From contig JAGANG010000052.1 of the NCBI GenBank assembly GCA_017624275.1, positions 1 through 40,730 on the forward strand: 40,730 nucleotides of DNA, read 5' to 3'. This document shows positions 14,316-23,397 of this stretch, one piece after another. Both the position numbers and the translations under genes were made by a program. Under the pieces are notes generated by a model. That model was not told the origin of the DNA and ran no database searches. It saw nothing but the letters and a program-made list of their open reading frames with translations. Position 1 is the first letter of the stretch. Each line of letters starts with the position of its first letter. The DNA comes from Spirochaetales bacterium. Lineage in GTDB: Bacteria > Spirochaetota > GWE2-31-10.

Positions 14316-16210
14316 GCCTTCTGTTAAATATTTTAATTATAATAATTGCAGTAGCCGGTGCTCCTCTTTTTGCAGTTTTGGGGCTGTTCTCAATATTTAA
14401 TTTCCATTTCAGCGGTGGAAGTTTACTTACCGTAGCACAGGAAATTTCTTCACAATTTGTTTCAATGCCGTTATTAGCAAGCATTCCGTTATTTACTTTT
14501 GCCGGATATATGCTTGCCAGCGGAACTTTTTCTCAGCGATTAATCCGATTTGTTAAAAACTTAGTCGGTTGGTTACCCGGCGGTTTGGCGATTGTAACGT
14601 TGATAGTTTGTGCATTCTTTACGGTTTTTACCGGGGCTTCCGGTGTTACTATCATCGCATTGGGGGGTGTTTTGTTCCCGGCGTTGCTTAAAGAAAAATA
14701 TAATGAGCGTTTTTCATTAGGACTTGTAACGACTTCCGGCAGTTTAGGATTGTTGTTTCCGCCTAGTTTGCCGTTGATTTTATACGGTGTTACGGCATCA
14801 GCAAATATTGACCAAATGTTTGTTGCCGGAATTGTACCGGGAATTGTGCTTATTGTAGTTTTGAGTATTTATTCAATGGCTGTAGGGATAGCGGACGGCG
14901 TAGAACGAACAAAGTTTGACGGAAAAGAGCTTTTGAAATCTGCATGGGATTTGAAATGGGAAATCCCGTTGCCGATTTTGTTGGTGGCCGGGGTTTATAC
15001 CGGAAATATGGCATTATCAGATGCTGCTCCGTTTACGGTTGCGTATGTGTTTATAGTAGAAGTGTTGATTTTGAAAGAAATCAAATGGCATGAAATGCCG
15101 GAAATAATTAAACGCAGTATGGTAATAATTGGGGCTATTCTTTTGATTATGAGTATTTCTTTTGCCGGAAGTAACTACATTATTTACAATGAAATTCCGC
15201 AAAAAATGTTTAATTTTATGCAACAGTTTATCACCAGCAAGTACGTGTTCTTGATATTATTGAATATTTTCTTGTTGATAGTTGGCTGTATTATGGACAT
15301 TTTTACGGCAATTATGATAATTGTGCCGTTGATTGCACCGATTGCGTATCAATACAATGTAGATTTGATTCATCTTGGGGTAATTTTCCTTGCAAATCTT
15401 GAAATCGGATATTTGACTCCGCCGGTGGGAATGAATTTATTTATTTCTTCTATGCGGTTTAAAAAGCCTGTAGTGCAGCTTTACGGAGCTTCTGTAAAAT
15501 TTATAGGTCTTTTGTTGATTGCTTTAGTTTTGATTACTTATATCCCGTGGTTAAGTACGTGGTTTATAGAAAAACCGTCTATTGTAGGAAAATGGGAATA
15601 TGTTGATGAAACATTGGGAACAAAAGATGAATTAATTTTGAAAGCCGGCGGCATGTATTTGAGAAAGAAATCTTCTGTCGGTGATTTTATGGCATTGTTA
15701 CAGCCGTATACTCGAGGTTATTATCAGATTGAAAGAAATAAATTGATACTTGAAGATGTAAACAGTATTCAGGAAACATTCAATTTTGAAATCTATAATG
15801 GTGGAAAACGCTTGCTTATCGAAACTGAAAATGTACAGGAAGAACAAGAAGTTATCGATGCAAACGGAGAAATGATTACGGTAATTCCGGAAAGACAGCG
15901 TTTTTATGAAAATCAACTTCCGCAACCTCTTTCTGAAAATAAAGGAAAAGTCGTAGGAGTTTGGGTTAATTCTAAAAAAACATTAAATTTTGAATTTGAT
16001 AATACAATAATTGTTAATTATGCGGATGGAAATCAAAAATCATATTTGTATGAAGTCAAAAAAAATCATATCTTAATAAAAGACAGTGAGTCCGGAAATT
16101 TTGATATATTATTTGACTTTATTGTTAAATATCCGACTGCACGAAAGTTGGTTTTAATTGATACGGAAACAAAAGAACAGCAAGAATTTTCGCTTTCTTT
16201 TGAAGAATAA
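14312..16210 (+). CDS. TRAP transporter large permease DctM with C-terminal beta extension
   Basis: A 632-residue protein. Residues 1-420 form the ~12-helix DctM permease, with GASGVTIIALGGVLFPALL, TSGSLGLLFPPSLPLILYG and YLTPPVGMNLFISS. These segments form the sodium-coupled transport core. Residues about 420-632 are hydrophilic and beta-rich. They hold two lipocalin-like segments starting IVGKWEYVDE (about 424) and VVGVWVNSKKTLNFEF (about 547). Each alternates short strands, such as LILKAGGMYLRKKSS and GYYQIERNKLILED. Usual DctM proteins end near residue 430. GAGGAGG lies seven bases before the ATG. The side of the membrane carrying the extension depends on helix count and is not settled. 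Confidence 0.88.
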   Translation: MSLLLNILIIIIAVAGAPLFAVLGLFSIFNFHFSGGSLLTVAQEISSQFVSMPLLASIPLFTFAGYMLASGTFSQRLIRFVKNLVGWLPGGLAIVTLIVCAFFTVFTGASGVTIIALGGVLFPALLKEKYNERFSLGLVTTSGSLGLLFPPSLPLILYGVTASANIDQMFVAGIVPGIVLIVVLSIYSMAVGIADGVERTKFDGKELLKSAWDLKWEIPLPILLVAGVYTGNMALSDAAPFTVAYVFIVEVLILKEIKWHEMPEIIKRSMVIIGAILLIMSISFAGSNYIIYNEIPQKMFNFMQQFITSKYVFLILLNIFLLIVGCIMDIFTAIMIIVPLIAPIAYQYNVDLIHLGVIFLANLEIGYLTPPVGMNLFISSMRFKKPVVQLYGASVKFIGLLLIALVLITYIPWLSTWFIEKPSIVGKWEYVDETLGTKDELILKAGGMYLRKKSSVGDFMALLQPYTRGYYQIERNKLILEDVNSIQETFNFEIYNGGKRLLIETENVQEEQEVIDANGEMITVIPERQRFYENQLPQPLSENKGKVVGVWVNSKKTLNFEFDNTIIVNYADGNQKSYLYEVKKNHILIKDSESGNFDILFDFIVKYPTARKLVLIDTETKEQQEFSLSFEE

Positions 16211-16237
16211 AAAATAAATAATTAAAGGAGAGATTTT

Positions 16238-17242
16238 ATGGCAATTGATGTATTTGGTCTTGGTAATACTTTGGTGGATATTCAAACTTTTATCGATGAT
16301 AAGTTATTGAAAAAACTTAAAATTACAAAAGGGATTATGACTTTAATCGATGAAAAACAGTCCAGAGAAGTTTTAACTGCAATTGCTGACTTGAAAACAA
16401 AATATGTACCGGGCGGAAGTTGCGGTAACTCAATCAGTATGATAGCGATGATGGGCGGAAAAACAACTTATACCGGAGTTGTTGCCGATGATATGTACGG
16501 TCGTTTATATGAAAATAAGATTTCAGAACGTGGTGTAAAATCTATGCTTAGATTTACTGATTCCGGTCTTACTGGAACAGCTATAGTTTTGACTTCCCCG
16601 GATGCCGAAAGAACAATGCTTACTCATTTGGGAGTATGCGGCGAGTTCACAAAGAGTGATTTGAATATGGAAGTTCTTTCCGATTCGGCGGTTTTCCATA
16701 CTACAGGGTATGAATTTGATACACCGTCACAAAAAGAAGCACTTATCGAAGCAATGAAAATAATGAAAAAGAACGGAAAAAAAGTTTCTTTTGATATTGC
16801 GGATCCTTTCTGTATTGAAAGAAATCGTGATGAATTAAAAGCTGTAATCAGTGAGTACGTAGATATTTTATTCGGTAATTATGAAGAAGTAAAAATACTT
16901 ACCGGTTGTGAAGATCCTATCGAAGCCGGAAAACAAATCAGAGCAATGGGACCATCAATTTGTCTTGTAAAAGTAGGCGGTAACGGAAGTTACGCATTCT
17001 TTGACGATACTTATGTTCAGGTGCCGGTATATCAGGCTGAAAAAGTGCTTGATTCTACAGGTTGCGGTGATATTTACGCCGGCGGTTTCCTTTACGGTTA
17101 TACTTCTGGTTACGGTATTGAAAAATCTGCACATATTGCAAGTTATCTTGCTTCAAAAATCATTGCAGTAGCCGGTGTGGCTTTAGAAAAATTTGATATG
17201 GAAGAAATAAAATCTTTTATAAATGAAAAGATTTTGAACTAA
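16238..17242 (+). CDS. PfkB-family kinase, adenosine-kinase-like
   Basis: A 334-residue cytoplasmic kinase. The N-terminal region has FGLGNTLVDIQ and the GG switch PGGSCGNSISMIAMMGG. The C-terminal nucleotide/anion site reads DSTGCGDIYAGGFLYG, with catalytic Asp278; Cys replaces the usual Ala in GAGD. The lid and acceptor pattern best fits the adenosine kinase subgroup, which phosphorylates nucleosides or sugars with ATP. AAAGGAG precedes the ATG by eight bases. It lies 27 nt after dctM, so it is probably co-transcribed with the TRAP genes. That may hint at a nucleoside or sugar link, though the substrate is not proven. A terminator follows. Confidence 0.85.
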   Translation: MAIDVFGLGNTLVDIQTFIDDKLLKKLKITKGIMTLIDEKQSREVLTAIADLKTKYVPGGSCGNSISMIAMMGGKTTYTGVVADDMYGRLYENKISERGVKSMLRFTDSGLTGTAIVLTSPDAERTMLTHLGVCGEFTKSDLNMEVLSDSAVFHTTGYEFDTPSQKEALIEAMKIMKKNGKKVSFDIADPFCIERNRDELKAVISEYVDILFGNYEEVKILTGCEDPIEAGKQIRAMGPSICLVKVGGNGSYAFFDDTYVQVPVYQAEKVLDSTGCGDIYAGGFLYGYTSGYGIEKSAHIASYLASKIIAVAGVALEKFDMEEIKSFINEKILN

Positions 17243-17265
17243 TCGACAATTTTTCTTTATATGAT

Positions 17266-17306
17266 AAAGAAGGTGTTTTGCTTTTTTGCAACGCCTTCTT
17301 TTTTTA
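17266..17306 (+). terminator. Terminator ending the TRAP-kinase operon
   Basis: AAAGAAGGTGTT and AACGCCTTCTTT pair over 12 positions with one T-G wobble, around a 12-nt loop, and end in a T-run. Confidence 0.85.
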
Positions 17307-17349
17307 AATAATTTTATTTGTATTAGGTTTCTTTCGGGAGTTTTGGTAA

Positions 17350-19560
17350 ATGAAAATTTGGAAAGGTTTTCTGTTATTTTTTTTAATATCGGCATTTATT
17401 GCAGCTGTTACCGTAGGAGTATATGTCGGATTGATATATATGGAATATAATCAGGATAAAGAAGCTGTCTTTTCTAAATTGGAAGAATTTGCACGTGTAT
17501 TGGAAACCGAAAATGAAACAGACACGTTACTTGAAGAATCGAATGAGAAGCCTACAGAAAAAAAAGCAACTGTTGTTTACGACAGAAACAATCGTATTAT
17601 TACAAAATATTCCAGTGAGAAATATAAGTTAGCCTCAATTCAAGAAATGCCTTTTTTTCTTACCAGAGGTTTTATTTATATAGAAGATCGAAAATTTTAT
17701 GAACATCACGGTGTGAATTATTTACGTTTGGCACGTGCTGTTGTTGATAATATTCGTACTTTGGGACGTGCAGGCGGTGGGTCAACGATTTCTCAACAGT
17801 TATCAAAGATTCTTTTTACCAAACATGAACGAAGTATCAAACGAAAAATTTATGAACTGTTTTGTACATTTGAACTAGAAAGCAGATTTTCTAAAAATGA
17901 GATATTGAAAATATATCTAAACTCGAATTATATGGGACACGGAACTTACGGTATTGCCAATGCAGCAAGCTTTTATTTCGGTAAATCGGCAAATGAACTT
18001 ACGATTGCCGAAGCTGCACTTTTGGTCGGTATGAATAGATCTCCGGAAAGATATTCCCCGATTCGCAATCGTGAAAATGCAGAATATATTTTGTCGTACG
18101 TAATCGGGAAATTTGTAGAAGCCGGTTTTCTTACACAGGAACAGGCAACTTTTGAAACTGAGCGATTTTGGGAAAATTTCGGTAATCACGGAATTATGGG
18201 TGAACAATCTATATGGAAAACAGAAATTAATAAATCTGGTTATCTGACTGAATATGTTCGACAAATTTTAGAAAAAGAATTTAGTTATGACAAAATAACT
18301 TCCGGCGGATTGATTGTTGAGACAAGTTTTGATTTGGAAAAACAGAGTCTTGCGGAATCGACAGTTTCCGGGCAATTGAAAAATATTAGACAACGTGTGA
18401 AAAGTACTGCCGAGAAAATGAAAGTTGATTACAGTAATAAAATAATCAATCGAATAGAGGGAAGTTTTGTATCTATAGATTATGAAAGCGGTGAAGTTTA
18501 TACGCTTGTCGGCGGTTCCGGGTATTTGTTCAGCAACCAGCTTAATCGTGCGATAAGTTCCAGTCGCCAAGTCGGTTCTTCCATAAAGCCTTTTATTTAT
18601 GCAAAAGCATTGGATATAGGAGAATTTGACGGACGAGGAATACATCCGTTTACACGTTTTAAAGATGAAATCAGAACTTTTAAAATAGACGGGCGTTCAT
18701 ATACGCCTAAAAATTATTCGCCGTCGCACAAATACGGAAGTATGGTTTCTATTTATGATGCATTAAAAAGATCTTTAAACACAGTGGCTGTTCAGACAAT
18801 GGAACTTTTGCCAATGGAAGATGTTGTGCAACTTATAGGAGATGCGGCAGGCGTAACCGTACCTACAAAACGAATTCCTCCGGTATTGTCATTGTCATTG
18901 GGGACTGCGGAACTTTCATCTTTAGAACTTGCCACAGCTTATTGTGTTTTCCCACGAGGCGGAAAAAGCGTTTATCCTACAATGATTCGTCGTATCAGTG
19001 ATACTCGGGGAAATGTCTATTATGATTGCAAACGTAAAATTAATCCTTATTTCCGCTTTTTACAGCCTGAAGGTTTGTGTGAATCAAAAACACTTTTAAG
19101 TGAAGAAACGGCCTGTGAAATCTTGCAAATGATGGGCGGAGTATTTGAAAGAGGCGGGACCGGTTATTGGGCAGCGACAACTTGCGGTTTGAATAAAAAA
19201 GCTTACGGAAAATCAGGAACGACTCAAGATTATAAAGACGGCTGGTTTGCCGGACTTACCGGAAAAGAAGTTTCGGCTTGTTGGGTGGGAATCGATTCCG
19301 GGGAGTCATTGCTGTTGTCCGGAGAATCAACGGCTGCGGTTATTTGGGCTACCTATAATGCAAAGGTTTTTTCTGATATCAGTGCAGAACTTCCTGTTTC
19401 GCAGAATATGAAGCTTGTACGAATTTGTCGTGAAAGCGGTCTGGAAGCTTCCGATCGTTGCAGTGATTGTATAGATTTTTATTTTAATACAAACGGACCA
19501 TTACCGGAACATTGCTATATTCACTCGAATGACATTATGATTATAGAAGAAGATTTTTAG
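17350..19560 (+). CDS. Bifunctional penicillin-binding protein, class A (PBP1A/1C type)
   Basis: A 736-residue enzyme making and cross-linking peptidoglycan. An N-terminal membrane helix spans residues 5-28. The GT51 glycosyltransferase domain (about 75-270) has EDRKFYEHHGV (catalytic Glu112), GGSTISQQLSK at 142-152, KRKIYELFCTFELE, and YLNSNYMGHGTYGIANAA. The transpeptidase domain has SSIK (Ser410, Lys413), SLN (475-477) and KSGTT (621-625), so all three penicillin-binding motifs are present. Residues about 690-736 carry six Cys/His-type residues (CRESGLEASDRCSDC, EHCYIHS), a tail seen in several spirochaete PBPs. CGGGAG precedes the start. It heads an operon with a PPC-repeat lipoprotein and a GAF protein. 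Confidence 0.94.
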   Translation: MKIWKGFLLFFLISAFIAAVTVGVYVGLIYMEYNQDKEAVFSKLEEFARVLETENETDTLLEESNEKPTEKKATVVYDRNNRIITKYSSEKYKLASIQEMPFFLTRGFIYIEDRKFYEHHGVNYLRLARAVVDNIRTLGRAGGGSTISQQLSKILFTKHERSIKRKIYELFCTFELESRFSKNEILKIYLNSNYMGHGTYGIANAASFYFGKSANELTIAEAALLVGMNRSPERYSPIRNRENAEYILSYVIGKFVEAGFLTQEQATFETERFWENFGNHGIMGEQSIWKTEINKSGYLTEYVRQILEKEFSYDKITSGGLIVETSFDLEKQSLAESTVSGQLKNIRQRVKSTAEKMKVDYSNKIINRIEGSFVSIDYESGEVYTLVGGSGYLFSNQLNRAISSSRQVGSSIKPFIYAKALDIGEFDGRGIHPFTRFKDEIRTFKIDGRSYTPKNYSPSHKYGSMVSIYDALKRSLNTVAVQTMELLPMEDVVQLIGDAAGVTVPTKRIPPVLSLSLGTAELSSLELATAYCVFPRGGKSVYPTMIRRISDTRGNVYYDCKRKINPYFRFLQPEGLCESKTLLSEETACEILQMMGGVFERGGTGYWAATTCGLNKKAYGKSGTTQDYKDGWFAGLTGKEVSACWVGIDSGESLLLSGESTAAVIWATYNAKVFSDISAELPVSQNMKLVRICRESGLEASDRCSDCIDFYFNTNGPLPEHCYIHSNDIMIIEEDF

Positions 19561-19571
19561 GAGACTGTGAA

Positions 19572-20825
19572 ATGCATATTGGGAAAAACTTTTTTATACG
19601 TTTGATTAATTTGATGATATTTTGCGGCTTCACTTTTTTATGTCTTAATGGTTGTCGCAATCAAAGTGATAATCCGTATTTACCTTACGAAAAAATTTTA
19701 GATGCAGAACCGAATAATAAGTTTGAAACTGCACAGATTTTGAAGATTTCAGCTAATTTGAATATTGCCGGTTTTTATAATGAAAGTGAAAACAAACAGT
19801 CTTTTGATTCCGATTATTATCATATTTTATTGGGAGATTCTGACAGTGCATATAAAATGACTTTGACAGCAGTACCGGGTGTAGACGGTAAATTGGTTGT
19901 TTATTCGCCGAATCATGAACTTTTGTTTGAAATGAACGAGCGTTCTACTGGTGAGGCGGAGGTCGTATGGGATTATTATTGTCGTTATTCTGATATTTAT
20001 GTAGCGGTAATTTCAAATGATGGTGCGAATGTCAATGTTCCGTATATGTTGAGCATTGCAACAGATAATCAAGACAGCAGAATAGAGATTGAGCCTAATA
20101 ATGAAGAAAAAAATGCCACTGTGCTGACAGCTCTTTTCCCATTGAAAGCGTACACTGTACCTAACGATGACGTAGATTGTTATCGCCTTGAATTTGACAG
20201 CCCGTCGTGTGATTTCAGAGTAAAGGTAGAATCATTTTCTAACTTGGATGTTTCTTTGACATTAGTAGAAAATATTTCTGCTCCGGTATCAGACACGACA
20301 ACTGACATTGAATATATTCGAAAAAGCTATATTGTAAATCAAAACGGTTGGGGCGGTTCGGAAATGACGCAATATTTTTCTTCCGGTAAGGGAGACTTTT
20401 ATGCGTATGTTACGGCAGAAGTCCAAGGCTCGTTAAAAGAACCAGTTTATTATATTACATTGGAGACATTTTCTGAGGGGGCTTACGAACGAGAATTTAA
20501 CAACAGTAAAGAAGAGGCAACTCCGATTTTAACTCAGGAAGAAATTATCGGAGAATTGGATCCGGCAGACTGTGATTATTTCTATTTTGATATTTTAGCT
20601 TCTGGTACCAGAGCGGAATTGTCACTTGACGGAATGAGTGACAAACGTTTTACCGTAGAAGTAGAACATTCCGACGGGACATCGGTGTATAACGGTAAAG
20701 GAATAACAAATCTTTCCTTACGAGATTTAAAATCCGGACGATATTATTTAATATTGAAACAAGCCGAAAATGTCGGCGTAAAAAATAGATATCGTTTGTT
20801 TATCAATACTTACTCAAGTAATTAG
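19572..20825 (+). CDS. Lipoprotein with three PPC-like repeats
   Basis: A 417-residue protein whose signal peptide ends in a lipobox-like LNGC (Cys28). Three modules begin with the EPNN motif of bacterial pre-peptidase C-terminal (PPC)-like domains: DAEPNNKFETAQIL, EIEPNNEEKNATVL and EREFNNSKEEATPI. Each is followed by a DxDYY/DCY segment (DSDYYHI, DVDCYRL, DCDYFYF). The fold is probably three beta-sandwiches in the periplasm or on the surface. No protease domain is attached. It starts 11 nt after the PBP gene with GGAG seven bases upstream, so it is likely made together with the PBP and may assist cell-envelope work. That role is inferred from context only. Confidence 0.82.
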   Translation: MHIGKNFFIRLINLMIFCGFTFLCLNGCRNQSDNPYLPYEKILDAEPNNKFETAQILKISANLNIAGFYNESENKQSFDSDYYHILLGDSDSAYKMTLTAVPGVDGKLVVYSPNHELLFEMNERSTGEAEVVWDYYCRYSDIYVAVISNDGANVNVPYMLSIATDNQDSRIEIEPNNEEKNATVLTALFPLKAYTVPNDDVDCYRLEFDSPSCDFRVKVESFSNLDVSLTLVENISAPVSDTTTDIEYIRKSYIVNQNGWGGSEMTQYFSSGKGDFYAYVTAEVQGSLKEPVYYITLETFSEGAYEREFNNSKEEATPILTQEEIIGELDPADCDYFYFDILASGTRAELSLDGMSDKRFTVEVEHSDGTSVYNGKGITNLSLRDLKSGRYYLILKQAENVGVKNRYRLFINTYSSN

Positions 20826-20835
20826 GATTTATAAA

Positions 20836-21771
20836 ATGGAAATAAGAAAAAATGGATTCTTTTGGTTGATGTTGGGATTTGTAATAATCCTTTTCGGACT
20901 TCTTTATTTTATAGGAATTGTGAATTTATTTTTTGGCGACGGAGTATTTTTGAGAACATTTTCAGTTCTTGATTTTAACAGTAGCCTTGTAGCATTTTTT
21001 TATCTGGTAATGGTAAGTATTTTCTTTGTAGTTATGATTACTATCATGATAAAACTTACGACAATGCCGGAACAACCTAATACTCAAGATATTATTGACC
21101 AAATAGAAATAACAGCCAAAGATTCTCAGGTATCGCCGGAATTAATAAAAAAGATTACAGATATTTCATCAAGTATGGTTTACCGTGAAAATGAAAAGCG
21201 TTTTCTTATGATGTTGGAAAGTACTACATTGCAAGACAGACTTGATGATGTTTATTATGGTTTTTCACAAATGACCTGTGATTTGACAGAATCTCAGTCT
21301 CCGCTTGAATTGTTGGAAAAAGCTATGTATTGGGGAACAAAATTGTCATCCTCTAAACGGGCGTCAATATTAGTTACGGATCGTGATAAATTGAATGTTT
21401 ACAAAACTCAAGGTTGGAGAGACGAACAAAGCAGTAATGATTTTTATTCAATTCCCATAAATGAGCGAATCGCCGGAAAAGTAGCTGCGGATAAACGCTT
21501 TCTTGTAGTAAATGATTGCAATGATTATAAAAATTATGACTTCCCCGACAAAGATTCTTATGAAACTACGGCATTTATTACATTCCCAGTTGTTTATCAA
21601 GGCAGAACTGTCGCTGTATTGAATTTTTCGGAAAATACTCGTCACGGTTATTACACCGTAGGCGAACAGGAAATTTTGCGTGTAATTTATATGCTTGTAG
21701 ATAAAATGTACGAGCATTTACAGCAAAAAAAGAAATTACAGCGTTATGAAATTGCAGCTTCTAATAGTTAA
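20836..21771 (+). CDS. Two-helix membrane protein with cytoplasmic GAF domain
   Basis: A 311-residue protein. It has helices at about residues 8-33 and 48-75 (FFYLVMVSIFFVVMITIMI). A helical linker (80-150) follows, and then a GAF domain (about 155-300) with ELLEKAMYWGTKLSSSKRASILV, IPINERIAGKVAADKRFLVV and FPVVYQGRTVAVLNFSE. There is no kinase, GGDEF or other output domain. The ligand is unknown. It lies 10 nt after the PPC lipoprotein gene and probably belongs to the PBP operon. A link between envelope synthesis and a small-molecule signal is possible but is only inferred. Confidence 0.83.
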   Translation: MEIRKNGFFWLMLGFVIILFGLLYFIGIVNLFFGDGVFLRTFSVLDFNSSLVAFFYLVMVSIFFVVMITIMIKLTTMPEQPNTQDIIDQIEITAKDSQVSPELIKKITDISSSMVYRENEKRFLMMLESTTLQDRLDDVYYGFSQMTCDLTESQSPLELLEKAMYWGTKLSSSKRASILVTDRDKLNVYKTQGWRDEQSSNDFYSIPINERIAGKVAADKRFLVVNDCNDYKNYDFPDKDSYETTAFITFPVVYQGRTVAVLNFSENTRHGYYTVGEQEILRVIYMLVDKMYEHLQQKKKLQRYEIAASNS

Positions 21772-21938
21772 ATGAATTGAAAAGTTCGGTTTCATTAGGA
21801 CGACAGATATCAATTCTAAAGTTGAATAGAAGTTCGGTATTATTCGCAAAATAGTTTTTAATCTATAAAAAATACTTGCAAAAATATAAGACCTATGATG
21901 ATTATTTTGTTTACCGTTTTATGAATTAGGAGTGTGCA

Positions 21939-22574
21939 ATGCTTACCGAACAAAGAAATATTTTATTAAATATTGCGGCAGATAAATTTTCTAAAAAAGG
22001 GTTTCAGGTAGAAATATTTGATACTTCTGCAGATGCAATAAATTGGCTTAAAAATGAAATCAGAACTACTGATGTTATAGGTTTCGGAGGTTCTAAAACT
22101 TTGGAGCAAATAGGATTCTTTGAAGTTTTCAATAAAAGCAAGTATCCGAATTTCTTAGACAGGAACGCAGCAAATCTTACGTATGACGAGAAAGTTGATA
22201 TTTGGAGAAAGGCTTTGACTGCGGATGTTTTTCTTTGTTCGGCAAACGGAGTAAGCATATCAGGCGAATTGATTTTAATTGATAAAAACGGCAATCGTAA
22301 CGCTGCCGCAACTTTCGGTCCTAAAAAAAGAATTTTTGTAATCGGTTGGAATAAGCTTCGAAATAATTTTGACAACGCTATGGAATATGCCAAAAATGTT
22401 GCGGCTGTGCAGAATAATTTGCGTTTTCAAACAAATAATCCGTGTACTAAAGCCGGGAAATGCCTAAATTGTAATACATCTGAAAGTCTTTGTTTTGTTA
22501 CTACGACGATTTCAAATGTAGTACCGGCATTTCCGGCGAGTTTATTGATTATAAAGGAAGATTTAGGTTTTTAA
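21939..22574 (+). CDS. LUD-domain protein (LutC/DUF1121-like)
   Basis: A 211-residue protein with the LUD fold: VIGFGGSKTLEQIG, DVFLCSANGVSISGELILID and GPKKRIFVIGWNKL. A late cysteine cluster CTKAGKCLNCNTSESLC may bind metal or a cluster. LUD proteins accompany lactate oxidation, but short stand-alone members with this Cys cluster are uncharacterised. No lutA or lutB gene is nearby. AGGAG lies six bases before the ATG. The preceding 167-bp gap (21772-21938) shows no clear promoter or structured RNA. The gene abuts the convergent ComFB gene with no spacing. Confidence 0.85.
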   Translation: MLTEQRNILLNIAADKFSKKGFQVEIFDTSADAINWLKNEIRTTDVIGFGGSKTLEQIGFFEVFNKSKYPNFLDRNAANLTYDEKVDIWRKALTADVFLCSANGVSISGELILIDKNGNRNAAATFGPKKRIFVIGWNKLRNNFDNAMEYAKNVAAVQNNLRFQTNNPCTKAGKCLNCNTSESLCFVTTTISNVVPAFPASLLIIKEDLGF

Positions 22575-23267
22575 TTAATCTTCTTCCTTAAAAAGAATTG
22601 CATCTTCTATTTGGTAGAAATTGGCAGCAATATCGATTTCTCTGCTGCTTATTGATGAAAACAATGCAATTTCAAAATATTTGCATGCTTTTTCGTAACC
22701 TTCTTTTTCAATTTCTAAACAGAATTTGAAATTCTTTTTTATGCCCAATTCATCGGCAAGCAAAGGTTGAACGTGAAATGAAAATGTACCGTCCATTGCA
22801 GGAACAAGAGTTGTAGGATTTTTCCAGTAATCACCGATCATTTCAGCCGGCTCACCGGTGTCGGCAAAAGTAAGCGTAACTTTCGCATCGGATAAAGATT
22901 GAAAATCTTCATCTACTACACGTCCTACAAATACAGGAAAAAAGAAAGAGCTTTTTCCGATTTCTTTTTTATTTTCTTTATTTTCTATTTTTATTTTTTG
23001 TTCATGACGAGGCATATGAGAAATGACATCAATAGCTTCTTGACCTAAAGCAAGAATGTCTATATTCATTTGCATGTTTTCACGTTTTTCATTTCTTGTA
23101 TGTACAAAACCGCGAGAAGATATTACATATCTTGGTTTTGTTTTGTTTAGACAGTAGCAAATCATGTCCATTCTGCATTGCTCGCATTTACAAATATCTT
23201 CTTTATCTTCCAGTAATACTTTTATTGCATGTTTTACGTAGTCTTCCATTAAATTATAAATTTCCAT
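22575..23267 (-). CDS. ComFB-domain protein fused to a beta-sandwich domain
   Basis: A 230-residue protein. Residues 1-60 match ComFB: MEIYNLMEDYVKHAIKVLL, the CxCxxC cluster (Cys26, Cys28, Cys31), Cys37 and Cys39, and PRYVISSRGFVH. ComFB proteins have been reported as cyclic-dinucleotide receptors in some bacteria, but that is unproven here. After a Lys/Glu linker, residues about 110-230 read FPVFVGRVVDEDFQSLSDAKV, TFADTG and DGTFSFHV, a carboxypeptidase-regulatory-like (Ig-type) beta-sandwich. No signal peptide is present. I chose the ATG at 23267 because AGGGAGG lies eight bases upstream; the longer frame has no RBS. The fusion is unusual. The two coding regions meet tail-to-tail with the LUD gene. 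Confidence 0.78.
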   Translation of the reverse strand: MEIYNLMEDYVKHAIKVLLEDKEDICKCEQCRMDMICYCLNKTKPRYVISSRGFVHTRNEKRENMQMNIDILALGQEAIDVISHMPRHEQKIKIENKENKKEIGKSSFFFPVFVGRVVDEDFQSLSDAKVTLTFADTGEPAEMIGDYWKNPTTLVPAMDGTFSFHVQPLLADELGIKKNFKFCLEIEKEGYEKACKYFEIALFSSISSREIDIAANFYQIEDAILFKEED

Positions 23268-23294
23268 TTGTATTGCCTCCCTTAGAAACATAAA

Positions 23295-23322
23295 AATATA
23301 TAACAAATAGCTTTATTGTCAA
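23295..23322 (-). promoter_or_regulatory. Promoter of the ComFB-domain gene
   Basis: On the minus strand, TTGACA (23322-23317), a 16-bp spacer and TATATT (23300-23295), 28 nt before the ATG. This is a good sigma-70 match. Nearby, TTCGA-6-TCGAA (23339-23354) is a short inverted repeat that could serve either divergent gene. Confidence 0.65.
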
Positions 23323-23397
23323 TAATTGTTATTTTTTGTTCGATTTTAGTCGAATAAAATTTTTATTTATATTAAGTAATGTTTGGGAGTGTTAATA

